From: Oscillibacter sp. | GTDB lineage: Bacteria > Bacillota > Clostridia > Oscillospirales > Oscillospiraceae | Assembly: GCA_017447005.1 (NCBI GenBank) | Contig: JAFSOM010000264.1 | Coordinates: forward strand, 1 to 5,559 | Length of the DNA stretch: 5,559 nucleotides | Direction: 5' to 3' | Part shown: positions 1 through 4,940 of the stretch, piece by piece | Numbering within the stretch: position 1 is the first letter of the stretch | Layout: every line of letters begins with the position of its first letter | Notes under the pieces: generated by a model | The model's input: only the letters and a program-made list of their open reading frames with translations | Databases searched by the model: none | Told to the model about the DNA's origin: nothing | Translations under genes and position numbers: made by a program

Positions 1-90
1 TCCGCGCCTGTCCAGAATCTCAGCCAGCTTTACTTTCACACAGCCGTATTCCTCGGTGCGGTAACTGATGATGCTTTTTGGGATTTCCAC
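1..90 (-). CDS. XRE/Cro-type HTH regulator, left copy, 5' part only
   Basis: The first 30 codons are present, and the gene runs off the left edge of the window. It starts with GTG at 90-88 behind the same GGAGGGG ribosome site as the right copy. All 90 bases are identical to the complete copy at 3078-3344, so the visible residues are the same N-terminal extension and first helix, ending just before the helix-turn-helix. It is divergent from the adjacent SLOG gene, with 122 bases between the two starts. Whether this copy is intact beyond the edge cannot be seen. It is probably a second copy of the same DNA-binding regulator, but function is inferred only through the right copy. Confidence 0.8.
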   Translation of the reverse strand, partial: MEIPKSIISYRTEEYGCVKVKLAEILDRRG

Positions 91-136
91 GTTATCCCCT
101 CCATTTTCCCGTTTATTTTATCAAAGGACGCCTTTC

Positions 137-165
137 TTGACATTTCCCATATTTAAGGCTATCCT
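137..165 (+). promoter_or_regulatory. Predicted promoter of the left SLOG gene
   Basis: TTGACA (137-142), a 17-base spacer and TATCCT (160-165) give a good sigma-70/SigA-type promoter, about 48 bases upstream of the SLOG start. The right arm has TTGATA in place of TTGACA; this is the only difference between arms across the intergenic region and it weakens the consensus. The divergent XRE promoter probably overlaps this region. Confidence 0.6.
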
Positions 166-201
166 CATATAAGGGTAATTCTAAACGGAAAGGATATACG
201 G

Positions 202-216
202 GTGACAAGATTATGA
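202..216 (+). other. Possible four-codon leader ORF overlapping the SLOG start
   Basis: GTG ACA AGA TTA TGA can be read as a four-residue peptide (MTRL). It is preceded by AAGGA (190-194) at a 7-base spacing, and its TGA overlaps the SLOG ATG as ATGA. The SLOG ATG itself has no good ribosome site at the usual distance, because the AAGGA lies 18 bases away. Re-initiation from this mini-ORF would explain how SLOG is translated. The right arm has the same sequence, but the arms are too similar there for that to count as independent evidence. This is inference. Confidence 0.25.
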
Positions 217-701
217 ACGAACGTCATTGTTGCTTTACAGGCCACAGAAAACTGTCCAAAGCCGTCCTGAACGCGTTGCCTGAAATGCTGGACAGTTGCG
301 TCGAGGGTCTGTACTCCGAAGGAATCGACACGTTCTATGCCGGGGGAGCCTTGGGATTCGATACGCTGGCTGCCGAAGCGGTAATCCGCTTTCGTGAAAG
401 GCGTCCGGGCGTCCGTCTGATTCTGGCGCTTCCCTGTAAAAATCAGACGCGCCGCTGGAAACGGGAGGCGGTCGAACGCTATGAGACGATACGGCAATCT
501 GCGGACGAAGTGAGGTTTGTTTCCGAGGAATACGATTCCGGCTGTATGCGGCGACGCAATGAATATATGGCTGACCGCAGTTCCGTATGCGTTTGCTACC
601 TGACGCAAAAAAAGGGCGGCACAGCTTACACCGTAAGCTATGCCGCCAAGAAAGGACTGCAAATTATAAATCTTGCCGTAACGGAGCCGGAGAAAAATTG
701 A
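213..701 (+). CDS. SLOG-family (DUF1273/YpsA-like) protein, left copy
   Basis: This 162-residue protein is of the SLOG Rossmann-like superfamily. Recognisable features are FTGHR at residues 8-12, the glycine-rich GGALGFDTLAAE at 44-55, a CMxxRNEYM segment around 111-119, and KGGTAYTVSYA at 134-144. The length is close to that of single-domain DUF1273 proteins. SLOG domains are thought to bind nucleotides or nucleotide-derived ligands. Bacillus YpsA is linked to cell division, but the role of the mobile-element members is not established. Compared with the right copy there are six substitutions (N20K, E24A, R63K, R101M, R114Q, Q150R) and a longer C-terminus ending EPEKN. Most base differences are silent, so both lineages appear to have been under purifying selection. 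The gene points at the recombinase, with no sense-strand terminator seen between them. Confidence 0.88.
   Translation: MNERHCCFTGHRKLSKAVLNALPEMLDSCVEGLYSEGIDTFYAGGALGFDTLAAEAVIRFRERRPGVRLILALPCKNQTRRWKREAVERYETIRQSADEVRFVSEEYDSGCMRRRNEYMADRSSVCVCYLTQKKGGTAYTVSYAAKKGLQIINLAVTEPEKN
607..647 (-). terminator. Antisense intrinsic terminator inside the left SLOG gene
   Basis: On the minus strand a 15-bp stem (arms 615-629 and 633-647, 3-base loop) is followed by C and then seven T (complement of the A-run 607-613). In minus-strand RNA all 15 positions pair, one of them as U-G. In the SLOG mRNA the same position is a C-A mismatch, and the hairpin is not followed by U. The structure therefore fits termination of transcripts moving outward, antisense to SLOG. 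It lies within codons 135-145. Confidence 0.55.
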
Positions 702-864
702 CTGCGGATATGGAGCAGTCCACCTCCGCTAAAGTCAATTCGTCGAATTTCTAAAACGCTATTTTGAAAGCGGATAAAAGAGAATAATAGCACGGAAAAC
801 CCGGAAATTTCAACTTATGCAGGTCAAAATCTAAGTGAAAGTCGTGCGCCAGCAAAACAAAAAA

Positions 865-893
865 TTTTCGTAGAGTAACCTACTCTACGAAAA
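865..893. other. Left palindrome at inner repeat end, candidate recombination core site
   Basis: The arm TTTTCGTAGAGTA is followed by centre ACC and the perfectly complementary 13-base arm. It can also be read as 11-bp arms around the 7-base centre TAACCTA, a geometry typical of tyrosine-recombinase core sites (two inverted binding sites around a 6-8 bp crossover region). It is the exact point where the two repeat arms stop being similar, and it lies about 190 bases upstream of a tyrosine recombinase gene. An A6 run (859-864) precedes it, so on the minus strand it could also work as a hairpin terminator. Confidence 0.6.
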
Positions 894-993
894 ACCCGAC
901 CGAACTTTTTCAGGTCAAATCAGTGTCATTTTACCAGCTTTATCAGCTTTTGTCAATAGGCTTTTCGTGAGATTTTTGATATTTTGTTCAAAT

Positions 994-1026
994 TTGACAA
1001 ATACAGGAAAAATCAGGGGCTAAAAT
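994..1026 (+). promoter_or_regulatory. Weak candidate promoter for the recombinase
   Basis: TTGACA (994-999) and TAAAAT (1021-1026) are good hexamers but are separated by 21 bases, longer than the usual 16-19. The -35 overlaps the 10-base palindrome TCAAATTTGA (988-997), which could be an operator. Read-through from the SLOG promoter is an alternative source of recombinase mRNA. I see no better pair. Confidence 0.25.
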
Positions 1027-1086
1027 AACCTTTTTGCCGTCTATTTGCAGTCAGGATTATAGTCAAAGAGAAGGGAGGTGCCGCAT

Positions 1087-2226
1087 ATGCCCAGAACGGG
1101 TAAAAATCTCCACAAGCGAAAAGACGGCAGATGGGAAGGCCGATACATCAAAGCCTACTCCGAAAGCGGCAAGGCGGTCTACGGGTATGTGTACGCCAGA
1201 ACGTACCGGGACGCGAAGGACAAACTGGAACAGACGCGTAACCGCGAAAACGAAGCGCCAGCGACCGAGGTCCCGCCTGAATGTCCAGAACTGTTCGAGG
1301 ACGTGGCGAAAGCGTGGCTGGAATCCGTCAAGCCCCGCGTCAAGGAATCCACAAGCGTGAAATACGCGAACCTTCTGGAATCCTACGTCCAGCCAACCAT
1401 TGGCCCGATTCCTCTCAATGAACTGACGCAGGAGCGCATCGAGGCGCAATGCCTTGAACTGTTGCGTACCGGGGGCGCAAAAAATACGGGACTTTCGACA
1501 AAAACGGTGTCGAGCGTTCTGTCGGTAATTCGCACCGCGCTGGATTTCGCCGTCCGAAACGGCAAGGCCGTCGTATGCGACGCAAAGAGCGTGAAAATAA
1601 CGCAAACCGCAAAGGAACTGCACATTCTCACGAAAAACGAGCAGGAAAAGTTGAGCGAATACCTTTGCGCGAATCTTACTCCCGTCAACTTGGGAATCCT
1701 GACTTGCTTATGCACAGGACTCCGAATCGGAGAGATTTGCGCGTTGCGCTGGGAGGACATTTCTCTCTCCGAACAGACTATCCATGTGTGTCGCACCATG
1801 CAGAGGATTCAGGACTTAGGCTCAAAAGAACGCAAAACGAAAGTCACTGTGACAACGCCCAAAAGTCCCCGCTCCATTCGCATAATTCCTATTCCCGATG
1901 ACCTTGTGAAGCTGATGAAAATTCAGCCGACTTTTTCAGTCGGGTATTTCCTCACAGGGGATGAAGTAGGCTATATTGAACCCCGGACAATGCAAAACCG
2001 CTTCAAGCGTGTTCTCCGGGAATGCGGCGTTCCGTCCGTGAATTTCCATTGTCTCAGACATACGTTCGCCACGAACTGCATTGGCCTCGGAGTTGACGTA
2101 AAGACGTTGAGCGAGATTCTGGGCCATGCCAGCGTCAACATCACCATGAACCGCTACGTGCATCCCTCTATGGGCTTGAAGAAGGAAAATATGGGCCGTA
2201 TTTCCATTCCATTTGTGGTCAAATAA
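1087..2226 (+). CDS. int: Tyrosine recombinase / phage-type integrase
   Basis: This 379-residue site-specific recombinase has the three-part layout of Tn916- and lambda-type integrases. An N-terminal arm-type DNA-binding domain (about residues 5-50, with the KRKDGRWEGRY strand) is followed by a SAM-like core-binding domain (about 70-165) and the catalytic domain (about 185-365). The catalytic residues are visible: R213 in TGLRIGE, K259 in TPKSPRS, H321 and R324 in HCLRHTF, H347 in LGHAS, and nucleophile Y357 in MNRYVHP. ATG at 1087 is chosen because GGGAGGTG (1073-1080) sits six bases upstream; the in-frame GTG at 1078 overlaps that ribosome site. The gene is complete with no frameshift. It sits alone between the two palindromes, so these are the obvious candidate substrates. 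No excisionase gene is seen beside it. Confidence 0.95.
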   Translation: MPRTGKNLHKRKDGRWEGRYIKAYSESGKAVYGYVYARTYRDAKDKLEQTRNRENEAPATEVPPECPELFEDVAKAWLESVKPRVKESTSVKYANLLESYVQPTIGPIPLNELTQERIEAQCLELLRTGGAKNTGLSTKTVSSVLSVIRTALDFAVRNGKAVVCDAKSVKITQTAKELHILTKNEQEKLSEYLCANLTPVNLGILTCLCTGLRIGEICALRWEDISLSEQTIHVCRTMQRIQDLGSKERKTKVTVTTPKSPRSIRIIPIPDDLVKLMKIQPTFSVGYFLTGDEVGYIEPRTMQNRFKRVLRECGVPSVNFHCLRHTFATNCIGLGVDVKTLSEILGHASVNITMNRYVHPSMGLKKENMGRISIPFVVK

Positions 2227-2246
2227 GTGGTCAAGCCGCCGTCAAG
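2215..2246 (+). repeat. Short direct repeats (GTGGTCAA) at the recombinase stop
   Basis: GTGGTCAA occurs at 2215-2222 and again at 2227-2234, 12 bases apart and straddling the stop codon. A shorter GTCAAG follows at 2241-2246. GGTCAA also occurs at 822 and 913, and as TTGACC at 2341-2346, so it appears on both sides of both palindromes. Arm-type binding sites for the integrase N-terminal domain are short direct repeats near the core site, which these resemble. The role is inferred. Confidence 0.35.
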
Positions 2247-2271
2247 CCCTGATTTTACGCGGCTTGGCGGC
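2235..2271 (+). terminator. Hairpin just after the recombinase gene
   Basis: GCCGCC (2235-2240) and AAGCC (2244-2248) pair with GGCTT (2261-2265) and GGCGGC (2266-2271), leaving a 3-base bulge and a 12-base loop. Only GCATTTT follows, so this is a weak terminator candidate. It directly precedes the stronger palindrome with six T, and the two may act together to end the recombinase transcript. Confidence 0.4.
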
Positions 2272-2274
2272 GCA

Positions 2275-2309
2275 TTTTCGTAGAGTAGGTTACTCTACGA
2301 AAATTTTTT
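2275..2309 (+). other. Right palindrome: candidate core site, also a terminator-like hairpin
   Basis: The same 13-base arms as at 865-893 surround GGT instead of ACC (2275-2303), so the site is the left palindrome in reverse orientation. It begins exactly where the right repeat arm begins. On the plus strand the 13-bp stem with a 3-base loop runs straight into six T (2304-2309), then G and four T, which is a convincing terminator shape for transcripts leaving the recombinase gene. The two roles are compatible. Confidence 0.6.
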
Positions 2310-2475
2310 GTTTTACTGGCGCACGACTTTCACTTAGATTTTGACCTTAATAAGTTGAAATTTACGGGTTTTCCGTGTTATTATCCTCTTTTATTCGCTT
2401 CAAAAATAGCGTTTTAGAAATTCGGCGAATTGATTTTAGCGGAGGTGGACTTGTCCATATTTGCAGTCAATTTTT

Positions 2476-2955
2476 CTACGACCCTGTGACGGCAAGGTTT
2501 ATGATTCGCAGTCCTTTTTTGGCGGCATAGCTTACGGTGTAAGCTGTGCCGCCCTTTTTTTGCGTCAGGTAACAGACGCATACGGAACTGCGGTCAGCCA
2601 TATATTCATTGCGTTGCCGCATACAGCCGGAATCGTATTCCTCGGAGACAAACATCACCTCGTCCGCAGATTGCCGTATTGTCTCATAGCGTTCGACCGC
2701 CTCCCGTTTCCAGCGGCGCGTCTGATTTTTACAGGGAAGCGCCAAAATCAGACGGACGCCCGGACGCTTTTCACGAAAGCGGATAACCGCTTCGGCAGCC
2801 AGCGTATCGAATCCCAACGCTCCCCCGGCGTAGAAGGTGTCGATTCCTTCGGAGTACAGGCCCTCGACGCAACTGTCCAGCATTGCGGGCAACGCCTTCA
2901 GGACGGCTTTGGACAGTTTTCTATGGCCTGTAAAGCAACAATGACGTTCGTTCAT
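2476..2955 (-). CDS. SLOG-family (DUF1273/YpsA-like) protein, right copy
   Basis: This 159-residue near-duplicate of the left SLOG protein keeps the FTGHR (8-12), GGALGFDTLAAE (44-55) and KGGTAYTVSYA (134-144) motifs. It ends three residues earlier because a G-to-T change turns the GAG codon of the left copy into TAG, so its tail is TGS rather than EPEKN. The loss is beyond the conserved fold and is unlikely to matter. It starts with ATG at 2955 and is divergent from the complete XRE gene, sharing a 122-base control region. Transcripts coming out of the recombinase gene would run antisense to it but meet terminators at 2275-2309 and 2521-2561. The biochemical role is unknown; a nucleotide-derived ligand is likely from the family. 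Confidence 0.88.
   Translation of the reverse strand: MNERHCCFTGHRKLSKAVLKALPAMLDSCVEGLYSEGIDTFYAGGALGFDTLAAEAVIRFREKRPGVRLILALPCKNQTRRWKREAVERYETIRQSADEVMFVSEEYDSGCMRQRNEYMADRSSVCVCYLTQKKGGTAYTVSYAAKKGLRIINLAVTGS
2521..2561 (+). terminator. Antisense intrinsic terminator inside the right SLOG gene
   Basis: A 15-bp stem (2521-2535 with 2539-2553, loop GGT, one U-G pair in the RNA) is followed by C and seven T (2555-2561). It points away from the recombinase and is antisense to SLOG, lying over the codons for GGTAYTVSYAA. It is the counterpart of 607-647 in the other arm, and the hairpin bases are identical in both arms. It would protect the SLOG and XRE promoters from recombinase read-through. 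Confidence 0.6.
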
Positions 2956-3002
2956 AATCTTGTCACCCGTATATCCTTTCCGTTTAGAATTACCCTTATA
3001 TG

Positions 3003-3031
3003 AGGATAGCCTTAAATATGGGAAATATCAA
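3003..3031 (-). promoter_or_regulatory. Predicted promoter of the right SLOG gene
   Basis: On the minus strand TTGATA, a 17-base spacer and TATCCT correspond to the left-arm promoter, with one base less like the -35 consensus. It lies back to back with the XRE promoter region, where TAAAAT (3048-3053, plus strand) is a plausible -10 without a good -35. The XRE protein may therefore control both genes, which is inference. Confidence 0.5.
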
Positions 3032-3077
3032 GAAAGGCGTCCTTTGATAAAATAAACGGGAAAATGGAGGGGATAAC

Positions 3078-3344
3078 GTGGAAATCCCAAAAAGCATCAT
3101 CAGTTACCGCACCGAGGAATACGGCTGTGTGAAAGTAAAGCTGGCTGAGATTCTGGACAGGCGCGGAATCACGCGCAATCGCCTTCGCACATTAACGGGC
3201 GTCAAATATGAGGTGATTGACCGATATTACAAGGGAATCAAGGTGGAGCTTGTCGATTTGGACTTTCTGGCAAAGGTTTGTTACGTCCTTGACTGCGAAA
3301 TCAGCGATTTGCTGGAGTACCAGCCCCCTGCGGACGGACGGTAA
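3078..3344 (+). CDS. XRE/Cro-type helix-turn-helix regulator, complete copy
   Basis: This 88-residue protein looks like a Cro/CI-type DNA-binding regulator. After a short N-terminal extension, residues 20-80 form the helix bundle: KLAEILDRRG (helix 1), ITRNRLRTLTG (helix 2), VKYEVIDRYYKG (recognition helix) and LDFLAKVCYVLDCEISDLLEY (closing helices, typical of the family). No second domain is present. The GTG start at 3078 is supported by GGAGGGG (3066-3072) five bases upstream. It is divergent from SLOG and convergent with the relaxase gene, whose terminator directly follows. Its first 30 codons are repeated at 1-90. It probably regulates its own promoter and that of SLOG. Direct control of the relaxase or recombinase cannot be judged. 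Confidence 0.88.
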   Translation: MEIPKSIISYRTEEYGCVKVKLAEILDRRGITRNRLRTLTGVKYEVIDRYYKGIKVELVDLDFLAKVCYVLDCEISDLLEYQPPADGR

Positions 3345-3383
3345 AAGCAAAAGGCCGCGCCGCCCCTTGCGGGACGGCGCGGC
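3343..3383 (-). terminator. Intrinsic terminator of the relaxase transcript
   Basis: GCCGCGCCG (3354-3362) pairs perfectly with CGGCGCGGC (3375-3383). Three more inner G-C pairs form around a CTTGC loop with one bulged A. On the minus strand the stem is followed by CCTTTTGCTTTT, so it fits termination of the relaxase message 19 bases after its stop. It abuts the XRE stop codon and may also slow transcripts from that side, although no T-run follows on the plus strand. Confidence 0.7.
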
Positions 3384-3401
3384 GTCTGACGGTCATCCCT
3401 C

Positions 3402-4886
3402 TCAATAGCTCTGATTCTGCTGTTGGCGTTGCTGTTCCTGTTGCCGCTCCTGATACTCCCGCTGATTCTGTTCTTCCTGACGGATTCCCAAAATCCTGTC
3501 CACGTTCTGTTTCGCGGTCTGGAAGTCAATCATCTCCTGACGATACTGTTTGAAGCGTTCGTATTCCTGTTTCTTTTGTTCCAGCAGTTCGCCGTACTGC
3601 TTGGAGAGTTCCGCGACTTTCGGAATGGGCTTTCCGTTCAACGCGTCAAAGGCTTTCCGCGCCGCCTCATGTTGCGCGATTTCCTCCGCGTGGGCCGCCA
3701 GAAATTCCGCTTTGTTCCGCGCTTTTTTGTAAGCGGCGTAGACTTCCCGCGTTTTGACATACCGGATAATATGCGCTTTGAGTTGGGCAATCTCCGACAT
3801 CCGCGCTTCCAGCTTCTTGATTTTCTTGGAGGACGCGTCAAACTCCGCTCCGGCCTGCTCCGCTTTCGACGCCAGTTCGTCGTAATCGGTCAGGCCGTTT
3901 TCCACAAGGAAGTTGAGCGTTTTCGCGGCCTCTTTGAGATTGAATATCTTCGCCCAGCGCTCGTAGCCGGGGCCTTTTCCCGCCGCTATCCGCGCCTGAA
4001 TGTCGATGAGCAGATTGACGTTTCGGACGGGACGGAACGCGGCCTTTTTCGCGGGCGCGGTCGTCGCCGCTTTCGCCTGCGCGGGAGTTCTGACTTCCCC
4101 GGAATCGGCGCGTTGTTTTTCGCAACGCTCCCGCAGAGCGTCCAGCGTGTAATCATTGCCCAGACGGAAAGAGCGCGTGAAGCGCAGTTGTCCGGGGGCG
4201 CGAAATTCCAGATACTTTCCCCGCTTGATTTCGTATCCTTCCGAGCGCATCCGCGCCAGAAAGTCCTCAAAGTCCGCGCTTTCCGGGAGTATCCGGTCAA
4301 TCGTCTGACGCAGTTTTTCCTTGAAGCTGACGCCGTATTTTATCGCCGCCGCCTCGCCGGGACGCATGGCGGACTTCTGCGGGTTCTCAATAACGGAAAG
4401 CCCGTGGGCGCGGCAAATCTCGTCGTTCAAACGGCGCAGTATCAGCGCGGAATCCTTCACGTTTTGGAATTTGCCGTCGCAATCCAGATTGATACTGCAA
4501 AACTCAATGTGGTTGTGGATGTGCGCCTTGTCCGTATGCGTGGAGACAACAAACTGGTGCTTTCCCCCGGTGAATTTCATCGCCAGTTCGTACCCTACCC
4601 GGTTCGCCTCCTCCGGCGAAACCTCTCCGGGCTTGAAGGACTGAATAATCCGGTACATGATGATGTCCCGTTTTTGCGGCTGGCTCCGTCCGGTAATCTG
4701 GTAATAAAGTTTGTGGCTGTTCTCAAATTCCTGCGCCGCCGATTCCGGCGTACACATATAAGAGGATACCAATTCCCCGCTCCGGGTTTTATCGTCTTTT
4801 TCGTCGTACTGAATGCGCTCCTCCATAGACCGGAGGCGCGTCCTGTTCCGCATGGTCTTTCGCGGAAGCAGATGGGAGATTGCCAA
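3402..4886 (-). CDS. Relaxase / mobilization nuclease (MOBP-type)
   Basis: This 494-residue relaxase would nick one strand at the transfer origin through a tyrosine and carry it into the recipient. The N-terminal nuclease domain (about 1-170) shows the GELVSSYMC segment (37-45), with Y27 and Y43 as candidate catalytic tyrosines. The metal-binding motif HTDKAHIHNH (117-126) supplies H117, H122 and H124. A second conserved part, GVSFKEKLRQTID to LDALRERC (about 185-265), follows, then an Ala/Lys-rich linker, a charged probable coiled coil and a Gln-rich tail. The start is TTG at 4886, five bases after AGGAGG (4892-4897 on the complement); the first ATG would remove 11 residues that fit the family. 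A consensus promoter and a terminator flank the gene. A large ORF on the opposite strand is a shadow. Confidence 0.92.
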   Translation of the reverse strand: MAISHLLPRKTMRNRTRLRSMEERIQYDEKDDKTRSGELVSSYMCTPESAAQEFENSHKLYYQITGRSQPQKRDIIMYRIIQSFKPGEVSPEEANRVGYELAMKFTGGKHQFVVSTHTDKAHIHNHIEFCSINLDCDGKFQNVKDSALILRRLNDEICRAHGLSVIENPQKSAMRPGEAAAIKYGVSFKEKLRQTIDRILPESADFEDFLARMRSEGYEIKRGKYLEFRAPGQLRFTRSFRLGNDYTLDALRERCEKQRADSGEVRTPAQAKAATTAPAKKAAFRPVRNVNLLIDIQARIAAGKGPGYERWAKIFNLKEAAKTLNFLVENGLTDYDELASKAEQAGAEFDASSKKIKKLEARMSEIAQLKAHIIRYVKTREVYAAYKKARNKAEFLAAHAEEIAQHEAARKAFDALNGKPIPKVAELSKQYGELLEQKKQEYERFKQYRQEMIDFQTAKQNVDRILGIRQEEQNQREYQERQQEQQRQQQNQSY

Positions 4887-4903
4887 TGTCGCCTCCTCTC
4901 TTG

Positions 4904-4927
4904 AAACACTATAAATTTATAGTGTTT
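4904..4927. promoter_or_regulatory. Perfect 24-bp palindrome in the relaxase leader, probable operator
   Basis: AAACACTATAAA is followed at once by its exact complement. It lies between the predicted relaxase transcription start (near 4934) and its ribosome site, where a bound protein would block transcription. ACTAT recurs in the same region at 4908, inverted at 4919-4923, and again at 4933 and 4938, the last reaching the -10. Short repeated motifs of this kind are usual targets of ribbon-helix-helix proteins, and one is encoded 77 bases away. It could instead be part of the transfer origin. Confidence 0.6.
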
Positions 4928-4940
4928 ATGAAACTATACT

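Larger units (their letters stand above)
1..893. repeat. Left arm of a large inverted repeat
   Basis: This arm is the reverse complement of 2275-3167 without a net gap. Manual comparison gives no differences in the first 90 bases, one difference in 91-212, about 27 in the SLOG gene (213-701), about 15 in 702-864, and none in the final 29-base palindrome. It holds the start of an XRE regulator gene, a divergent promoter region, a full SLOG gene and an AT-rich tail. Similarity stops exactly at the inner edge of the palindrome: the next base differs and no resemblance follows. The repeat is still identical at the window edge, so it very probably continues leftward. Confidence 0.97.
702..1086. 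other. Intergenic region between left SLOG and recombinase
   Basis: This is 385 bases of AT-rich sequence with no plausible gene. It holds the inner tail of the repeat arm (702-864, about 91% identical to its partner), the 29-base palindrome (865-893), then unique sequence. AGGTCAAA occurs at 821-828 and 912-919, on either side of the palindrome. A perfect 10-base palindrome TCAAATTTGA at 988-997 overlaps a TTGACA hexamer. CAGCTTT occurs twice close together near 934-950. This layout resembles a recombinase attachment region plus the leader of the recombinase gene, which is inference. Confidence 0.6.
894..2274. mobile_element. Unique central segment carrying the recombinase; candidate invertible or mobile cassette
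   Basis: These 1381 bases are the only non-repeated sequence between the two arms and are bounded on each side by the 29-base palindrome. The segment contains one gene, a tyrosine recombinase on the plus strand. The palindrome centres are ACC on the left and GGT on the right, so the sites are in inverted orientation and recombination between them would flip the segment. Excision would require crossover between non-matching centres. Whether inversion happens is not visible in one sequence. Confidence 0.5.
2275..3167. repeat. Right arm of the large inverted repeat
   Basis: This is the partner of 1-893, gapless and about 95% identical by manual count. Differences are concentrated on the inner side (SLOG gene and tail), while the outer 212 bases differ once. 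The arm ends inside the XRE gene only because the window begins there on the other side, so the true outer boundary is unknown. Confidence 0.97.

Noticed and set aside
865..893. XerC/XerD dif-like site
   Set aside because: The 29-base palindrome is about the right size, but its arms do not resemble the dif arms I know from Firmicutes, and dif sites are not perfectly palindromic. A site for the adjacent recombinase is the simpler reading.
1063..1623. Antisense and out-of-frame open frames across the recombinase gene
   Set aside because: The plus-strand recombinase has all catalytic residues in one frame and a good ribosome site. The others have no motifs or start signals.
894..2274. Insertion sequence or DDE transposon
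   Set aside because: The only enzyme is a tyrosine recombinase, not a DDE transposase. No short terminal inverted repeats with target duplications of the usual kind are seen beyond the palindromes.
2461..3003. 180-codon open frame on the plus strand, with a similar 165-codon frame at 165-662 on the minus strand
   Set aside because: Both are antisense to the two SLOG genes. Their resemblance to each other only reflects the inverted repeat. They run across a strong terminator hairpin and the SLOG promoter.
3423..4904. 493-codon open frame on the plus strand opposite the relaxase
   Set aside because: The minus-strand frame has clear relaxase motifs (HTDKAHIHNH, GELVSSYMC), a ribosome site, promoter and terminator. 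The plus frame shows no recognisable motif and a low-complexity Arg/Phe/Leu-rich translation, typical of an antisense shadow in GC-biased coding DNA.
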